DNA from: an uncultured Kiritimatiellota bacterium
Lineage (GTDB): Bacteria > Verrucomicrobiota > Kiritimatiellia > RFP12 > UBA1067
DNA: 64,000 bases
Assembly: GCA_934667425.1 (NCBI GenBank)
Contig: CAKULV010000005.1
Span: forward strand, 1 to 64,000
Direction: 5' to 3'
The position numbers and the translations under genes are program-made. Numbering within the stretch: the first letter of the stretch is position 1; every line of letters begins with the position of its first letter. Positions 58,869 to 64,000 of the stretch are shown in pieces. The notes below the pieces were generated by a model. It did no database searches and was not told the origin of the DNA. It saw only the letters and a program-made list of their open reading frames with translations.

Positions 58869-60170
58869 TCAGCGGATGGTGTAGCAGACGCGGAAGCCGG
58901 TGTCGTTTTTCTTTACCCACATCTGGCTCAGCGTGCGGGACGCGCAGCGGCACGATGTCGCCGGCGACTTCCACGATCCGCCGCGGAGTGCGCGGTAGTT
59001 GGTGTGGTCATAGACATCCTTCGCCGGCCCGACGGGGTCGAGGAGGATGCCGGATTCATAGAAGTTGAACATGTCCATGCACAGCTCGGCGACGTTGCCA
59101 AGCATGTCATAGAATCCCCACGCGTTCGGCGCGTAGCTGCCTACGCGCGCCGTGCCTGCATCCGTATCGCAGGTGGCGAAGTCGGGATCGTCCATGCCGC
59201 CTACGAGACCGCCGTTGCGGGCGTAGCGGCCGAGCCGGTCGAGCGCCGAGCACACGCCGAACTCGTTCGTGGACATGGCGGAGCCGTCGTAGAGTGCGGC
59301 GGTGGAGCCTGCGCGGCAGGCGTACTCCCACTGCGCCTCGGTCGGGAGCGCGAGCCTGTGGTTAAGCCCCGTGATGTTGCGCAGTCTGCCGAAAAACTTT
59401 TGTGCGCTGGACTGATAGGCTATCGCCTCATCGGCATTCGGCCATTTGCTGTCCAGGAGGTTGTCCGCCCATCTCACGCTGTCGATAGGCCGCGTCGCCG
59501 CGACGACGGCGTTGGAGAACGCCGCGAAGGAAGCACCCCCCGACACCTTCGCGTACTGGGCCTGCGTGACCTCGAAAACGCCAAGGTAGTAGTCGTCGCC
59601 CAGCTGGGTGATGCGCATGACGTCGTTATATGGACCACTGTCATTTGCGCCAAGCTCATCGCGCGGCGCACCCATGCGAAAGGTCTCGCCGGCGGCACGG
59701 ACAAGACGCATGACGAGACTGTTCGTCCTGTACTCGTCCGATTCGATGCCGAACGGAAGCGCGTCTTCCGAGACGTAGTAGTTTCGCGTCTTCGAGCCGT
59801 CAAGCGAAAGCACCATGTAGTCCGGCGGCTCCCGTTCCGTCCAGGCCTTTATCTTGGCGCAAACCTTCAATGATACGACCGCAGGGTCAACCCACATGGA
59901 CGGCGGATGCCACTCGACGGTCCGTTTCGTCCCGATCGAGACGAGCCTGTTCACGTCGCCCTGCATCGTACGCAGAGGCACGGCCCCCACTGGGACGCCG
60001 TTCGTAAGTATGTCGGCGGTGACAATGGCATCCTCGCCGGACAACGTATACGTAATCACGACCTTGCGCTCGCTCCACAATTGACGGACTGCCACGTCCG
60101 ACACCGTCGGCACGGCCCCGGCGGAAATATAGAGCATCGCGAAAGCGGGAAACAAAAGTGAATTCTTCAT
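58869..60170 (-). CDS. secreted FGE-fold (SUMF1-like) protein C
   Basis: 433 residues. Signal peptide MKNSLLFPAFAMLYISAGAV, an Fn3-like domain (VAVRQLWSERKVVITYTLSG, GDVNRLVSIGTKRTVEWHPP) and an FGE-fold domain: YLGVFEVTQAQYAKVSGG, ALPTEAQWEYACRAGSTAAL, NAWGFYDMLGNVAELCMD and ALRGGSWKSPATSCRCASRT with GFRVCYTI. The Cys residues near the end are not in the spacing of active FGE enzymes. More divergent from copies A and B than these are from each other. Lies 25 bases after FGE-fold protein D. Confidence 0.82.
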   Translation of the reverse strand: MKNSLLFPAFAMLYISAGAVPTVSDVAVRQLWSERKVVITYTLSGEDAIVTADILTNGVPVGAVPLRTMQGDVNRLVSIGTKRTVEWHPPSMWVDPAVVSLKVCAKIKAWTEREPPDYMVLSLDGSKTRNYYVSEDALPFGIESDEYRTNSLVMRLVRAAGETFRMGAPRDELGANDSGPYNDVMRITQLGDDYYLGVFEVTQAQYAKVSGGASFAAFSNAVVAATRPIDSVRWADNLLDSKWPNADEAIAYQSSAQKFFGRLRNITGLNHRLALPTEAQWEYACRAGSTAALYDGSAMSTNEFGVCSALDRLGRYARNGGLVGGMDDPDFATCDTDAGTARVGSYAPNAWGFYDMLGNVAELCMDMFNFYESGILLDPVGPAKDVYDHTNYRALRGGSWKSPATSCRCASRTLSQMWVKKNDTGFRVCYTIR

Positions 60171-60195
60171 CTTGGCATCTCCTGTGCTTGAACGT

Positions 60196-61767
60196 CTATC
60201 GGACGGTTATCACCATGGCCGGCGCGTGGGTTGCCACTTCTATTTCGGACGAAGCAACAGCCGATGCGACACCAGCCAATGAGACTACGGCCGAGGTCTC
60301 AGCCTTCGCGACAGCCGTTGGCGCATAGCCTGTCGTGGTCCAATAGTCTGTCTCCGAAGCCGAATCATACGGTGCAAGTTCGTTCACCGATTCCGATCCC
60401 TCGCCCGCGTCACCATCGCCAAGGCCATACGCGACACGGAAGCCAAAGGATTTCACTTTGTTCCAGACATTGTAATTGTTATTGTTCATACGTGCGGCAC
60501 TGCGGCATGTGATCGGCGCGGAATTGAAGGCCCCACCACGAACCGCACGGAAATTAAAGTCTGAACGGCCTTCGCTAAACGGACGGCCCAAGGGATCGAT
60601 CGAGACCGAATCGGCGGCGTTCGTGTAGGCGGCAGCGGCGTCGAGGCACATTTCCCCGACGTTGCCGAGCATGTCATACAGGCCCCAGGCGTTAGGCGCG
60701 TAGCTCCCGACGCGCGCCGTGGCCCACTCCGCCGTGCAGTCCTCCGCCGGCATCTCCCCTGTGTTGACGTTGAGCAACCCTCCGTTGTACTTGTTGCGGG
60801 CAATGGCGTCAAGAGACTCCGAGCGGACACCTGTCGCGGACAGTGCAGTCCCATCATTGAAGGCAGTGCCGCATCCTGCGCGGCAGGCGTACTCCCATTG
60901 CGCCTCAGTGGGGAGATCGAGGAGAAGCCCCAGCCCGGTCACGGCGCGCAACTGGCCGAAGAACTTCCACCAGGCCGACGCATGCCGCGTCGCGACGTCA
61001 TCAGATGTCGGGTCGCCAGTGTCACGGAGACAGTTAAACTCAAAGTTTTCCACGGGACGTGTCGCCCATGCCTCTGCGTCCCCCTGATAGAAAGAGTAGT
61101 TATGCCCGTAAACGCGCCTGAACTGCAGCTGCGTAACCTCGAATACGCCGAGGTAATAGTCGTGGGTCAGGCGGACAAGATGGTTGGACTCCATCGTCAC
61201 GTTACGGCCGATCTCGCCCTCGGGAGATCCCATACGCCACGTCACGCCGCGTGCAGGGATCTTCCGCAGCACCATCTTTTCCGTGCGATAGAGGTCGCTC
61301 CCGATCCCTTCAGGGAGAGAGTCTTCGTCCGGATAGTATTGCGGCGTCCTGCCGGCGGACACGGCGGAACGCGCGTCGAGATCGATCACCATGTACGGCG
61401 GCGGCGCCGAAACGCTCCAGGCGGTGACGACCGCCCGCAACTGGCCGCCGGCAGATATCGCCTCGCAAAATGACGGGTCTGGACGCCATATGGCTCGAAG
61501 GGACGTCCCGATTCCAACCTTGCGGTTCACCGCCCCCACGAGCCTGCGCTGGGCCTTCCCGCCGACAGGCACCCACGCGCCGGAGGCATCCGCAAGCGTG
61601 TTCGTCTGAATGTCCATCGTCACGATCGCGTCTTCTCCACTAAGGTCATAGGTGATGGCGACCTTGCGGAAATCGCCGACACGGCTGACGTTCACGTTAT
61701 CCACAATCGGTGCGGCAAGCGCGATCTCCGCGCCGATTGCCGCAGCCGTAATCAACGATAGCTTCAT
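60196..61767 (-). CDS. secreted FGE-fold (SUMF1-like) protein D with C-terminal extension
   Basis: 523 residues from ATG at 61767, fixed by a perfect AAGGAGGG 6 bases upstream. Signal peptide MKLSLITAAAIGAEIALAAP, an Fn3-like domain (VSRVGDFRKVAITYDLSGED) and an FGE-fold domain (YLGVFEVTQLQFRRVYG, LPTEAQWEYACRAGCGTAF, NAWGLYDMLGNVGEMCLD, AVRGGAFNSAPITCRSAARM, SFGFRVAYGL). A 70-residue tail rich in Ser, Ala, Thr and Val follows and ends HAPAMVITVR, a possible spacer or surface-attachment region. Follows the GH123-like gene by 19 bases. Confidence 0.82.
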   Translation of the reverse strand: MKLSLITAAAIGAEIALAAPIVDNVNVSRVGDFRKVAITYDLSGEDAIVTMDIQTNTLADASGAWVPVGGKAQRRLVGAVNRKVGIGTSLRAIWRPDPSFCEAISAGGQLRAVVTAWSVSAPPPYMVIDLDARSAVSAGRTPQYYPDEDSLPEGIGSDLYRTEKMVLRKIPARGVTWRMGSPEGEIGRNVTMESNHLVRLTHDYYLGVFEVTQLQFRRVYGHNYSFYQGDAEAWATRPVENFEFNCLRDTGDPTSDDVATRHASAWWKFFGQLRAVTGLGLLLDLPTEAQWEYACRAGCGTAFNDGTALSATGVRSESLDAIARNKYNGGLLNVNTGEMPAEDCTAEWATARVGSYAPNAWGLYDMLGNVGEMCLDAAAAYTNAADSVSIDPLGRPFSEGRSDFNFRAVRGGAFNSAPITCRSAARMNNNNYNVWNKVKSFGFRVAYGLGDGDAGEGSESVNELAPYDSASETDYWTTTGYAPTAVAKAETSAVVSLAGVASAVASSEIEVATHAPAMVITVR

Positions 61768-61786
61768 TTGCCACCCTCCTTGCTGT

Positions 61787-64000
61787 TCATTCGCTTCTTT
61801 CGCGCACCTGTGCCGGAGCATCTGCGACCGGACTGCACACAAGCGGTGCACTGGACGATTGATGTGTCGTTCCGCCATTATCCACAAGGGATATCTCCAC
61901 ATTGTACTTGCCCTGCGCCAATGGCGAGGCGAGACGAAGCGCCCCCTTTGCGTCCGCATACCGAAGCGCACAGGCGGCCTCTGCCACGATCCGCCCGGCC
62001 TCATCCTTCAGACGCACTCTCGCGGGGACGCCTGAGGCCGGAATGGCGCCGACCATCTGAGCGCGCCATCTGATCTCCATCGCACCCACCCACGCCATGA
62101 ACGGCATCAGAGAGGTTATTAGGGGCCTTCCTACGCCGATGAGCGCAACGTTTCGGATGTCGAAATCCAGCACGTCGCCATGCGCATAGTCCCGCTCAAG
62201 GAAATACCAGCGCATGGAGCAGACGTGGGACTTCTCATCGGCCGAGAGGCCAAGCCCGGAAAGCGGGATCATGATGCTGTGCCACTGGTCTGCGGCGAGG
62301 TTTCGGGGAACGCCGGAGAGTCCCTTCGTCGCAGTCTTGCCGTCCGCCAAGCGGCTCGTGAAGAGGATGGTGTGCGGCCATTTCGCCGCATCGTCCGCGC
62401 AGCGGTTGGACTTCACGCGCATCTCGTATGAAAGGAATGCGTATGGCGTCACATCCAGTTCACCGCCCTTGCCCGAAGCCAGGCTTGCCATGAGCGACGG
62501 GGAGCCTCGCTTGTACCCGGCGGAATTGCCCGCGCGCTCGAAGTCCACGGCTATCGTGCAATGGACGCTCCCGTCCGGATTCGTGCGCACCTTGCACTCG
62601 TCCTCTGCAGGCCAGAACGCCGTAGACGGAACGGTGCGGCGCACAAGCCTACCTGCCTTCTCTTCCCTGGCCAAGAAGTCCGACGCCTCTGCTTTGCCGG
62701 AACGCCACACGAGCCCGGGCAGGACGGACGGCCCCGGCTCCGCATTTGTCTCCGCCAATCCCACCGTCCGCATTATCATCGCGGCGATCCTTGCGCGGGC
62801 GGAGTCAAACATCGCGTCCCCCCAATGATTTGCCGCCAGGTATTTCGGCTCGGCGGGTACGGCATCGTACAGTTCCTGGAGCAGCGCCTTCGCCTCGGCC
62901 GGGCCGCCGCGACGGAACACTGCATCCTGAAGCGTATAGAGGTAGTCCCCATCGACCACACCGGCGAAGATGGCCTCCCAGAACCACGAGACCCACTCCG
63001 TGCCATCGGGCTTCAGGACCGCCAGACCGTCGGCAAGCTGCGAGATTTCGGCCTTGCGCTGACGCGACGAAGTCCAGCTCCACGCCCACGGCACGATTGT
63101 GGTGTCGCCCATCTTCCATGCGCCGAACCCCCATGTCATGCGTCCGCCTCGCGCCTGCGTGGGGGCGTCCTTGATCTCGTAGGCGTTATGGTTCGGATAG
63201 CACCAATGTTCCGCCTTGCCGCTGGCCTTGAGTTCATCGGGAGACACGAAATACTGGTCGCACCACACGTCGACGTACGGCGACAGCGCAGCCTCAAGCT
63301 TCGGATCGCGCGTAGACCATGACGTCACGAACGTCCTGAAGCCGGCGGCCTTGATGGAGCGGAAAAGGCGTGAGACATACGACACGCTCGACGGATACGG
63401 CTCATCCGCGCCTATGACGAAGAGTTCAGGGCGTCCCTTGGCCTTCCATTCGTCGAGGAATGCGCGCCCAAGCCGCTCGATGTGGCCGAAGAACTCGTCC
63501 GGCGGCATTGGAGTCGCATTTTTCGTATACGCCTTGCCGGTATAGCGCCGATAGAGCTGCCCGATGACGTTCATGAGCGCGATGTAGCGGCGAGGCGGAT
63601 TGCCGCCCGCCGCCAGCCATTTCGCCTCGATCTCGTCAAGATTGGCGGCGAAGAGCCTGTCTGACGCCGCGTCATGGTTGATGTAGATCGTGCCGGGGAT
63701 GTCGAAGCCGTACTCGACGGTCTTGGCGATGTCGTAGCGGCTGCTGACGTAGGCCGTGCGGAAGCGGTTCGGGTCGGCCTTGAGCTCGAACGGCAGCACG
63801 TCAAGCGAAAACGGCAGCTCGCGCACCTTCCGGCGTTCCGCGTCCCCAAGCCGGACGACGCCACGGTACCGCCCCGGAGCCGCATCCTTCGGCACACGCA
63901 TCGTCAGCACGTAGCGAAGCGGCTCGCCGCGCCTGAGCGCAGTCTTTGCCGACGGCACGAGGTACGCCGGGCCGATCCGGCACTTGCCGCGCACCTGATA
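61787..64000 (-). CDS. GH123-like protein, 5' end beyond the window
   Basis: At least 737 residues; the frame stays open to the window edge, so the true start is outside. The visible part begins in a beta domain (PLRYVLTMRVPKDAAPGRYRG, typical of the linker before DUF4091 barrels), followed by a barrel with IYINHDAASDRLFAANLDEI, ELFVIGADEPYPSSVSY (Asp-Glu as in GH123), VDVWCDQYFVSPDEL and TIVPWAWSWTSS. A C-terminal carbohydrate-binding-like beta-sandwich (FLSYEMRVKSNRCADDAAKW, VLDFDIRNVALIGVG) and an Ig-like domain end it. It is upstream of FGE-fold D in the same operon. Confidence 0.75.
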   Translation of the reverse strand, partial: YQVRGKCRIGPAYLVPSAKTALRRGEPLRYVLTMRVPKDAAPGRYRGVVRLGDAERRKVRELPFSLDVLPFELKADPNRFRTAYVSSRYDIAKTVEYGFDIPGTIYINHDAASDRLFAANLDEIEAKWLAAGGNPPRRYIALMNVIGQLYRRYTGKAYTKNATPMPPDEFFGHIERLGRAFLDEWKAKGRPELFVIGADEPYPSSVSYVSRLFRSIKAAGFRTFVTSWSTRDPKLEAALSPYVDVWCDQYFVSPDELKASGKAEHWCYPNHNAYEIKDAPTQARGGRMTWGFGAWKMGDTTIVPWAWSWTSSRQRKAEISQLADGLAVLKPDGTEWVSWFWEAIFAGVVDGDYLYTLQDAVFRRGGPAEAKALLQELYDAVPAEPKYLAANHWGDAMFDSARARIAAMIMRTVGLAETNAEPGPSVLPGLVWRSGKAEASDFLAREEKAGRLVRRTVPSTAFWPAEDECKVRTNPDGSVHCTIAVDFERAGNSAGYKRGSPSLMASLASGKGGELDVTPYAFLSYEMRVKSNRCADDAAKWPHTILFTSRLADGKTATKGLSGVPRNLAADQWHSIMIPLSGLGLSADEKSHVCSMRWYFLERDYAHGDVLDFDIRNVALIGVGRPLITSLMPFMAWVGAMEIRWRAQMVGAIPASGVPARVRLKDEAGRIVAEAACALRYADAKGALRLASPLAQGKYNVEISLVDNGGTTHQSSSAPLVCSPVADAPAQVRERSE

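Overview
The window reads as a chromosome segment of a GC-rich, Gram-negative-type, carbohydrate-degrading anaerobe. The mix of many secreted glycoside hydrolases without SusC/SusD, several secreted formylglycine-generating-enzyme-fold (FGE-fold) proteins, autotransporter-type beta-strand proteins and a sodium-pumping decarboxylase best fits the PVC superphylum (Kiritimatiellota/Lentisphaerota/Verrucomicrobiota, probably a gut or sediment lineage). That placement is an inference from gene content; no rRNA or other marker gene lies in the window.

Layout. Positions 1-9000 hold housekeeping genes, all on the minus strand: a duplicated transglutaminase-like protein, a phosphohexomutase broken by a frameshift, endonuclease IV, a zinc alcohol dehydrogenase, an ArsP/manganese-type permease coupled to a small 2[4Fe-4S] ferredoxin, and a QueD-like protein with an added zinc ribbon. 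Positions 9300-12960 hold the sodium-translocating decarboxylase operon oadG-oadA-oadB. Divergent from it is a plus-strand operon of a glycosyltransferase, phosphatidylserine decarboxylase and phosphatidylserine synthase (phosphatidylethanolamine synthesis). Positions 15700-17500 hold a small membrane-anchored protein and a PD-(D/E)XK (Rpn/transposase-type) nuclease.

Positions 17600-53200 are the most interesting part: a polysaccharide-degradation island. It encodes GH20, GH28-YhcH, GH127, GH123-like, GH71/99-like, GH106-like fused to a second hydrolase module, two GH-like proteins of unclear family, two large secreted beta-strand proteins, a tandem pair of FGE-fold proteins and a Tat-exported FAD oxidoreductase. 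Four minus-strand transcription units start at promoters of one design: an inverted repeat CCCTCA-N2-TGAGGG, then exactly 2 bases, a -35 box, a 16-18 base spacer and a -10 box. The fifth copy, with the same geometry, drives the histidine kinase/NarL-type response regulator pair at 50534-53223. I infer a self-contained regulon in which this two-component system controls the island and itself. A vapBC-type toxin-antitoxin pair (toxin interrupted by one TAG codon) and a deletion remnant of a DUF4143 ATPase lie between the units.

Positions 53200-56560 return to minus-strand housekeeping genes: RluA-type pseudouridine synthase, a 53-residue lipoprotein too short for normal gene calling, a coiled-coil membrane protein, PgsA and a zinc-ribbon protein. 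A cluster of palindromic intergenic repeats (56630-57110) separates them from a second secreted-protein operon (57122-64000, cut by the window end): a GH123-like protein, two more FGE-fold proteins and a DUF4838 protein. No tRNA, rRNA, CRISPR array or complete insertion sequence was seen.
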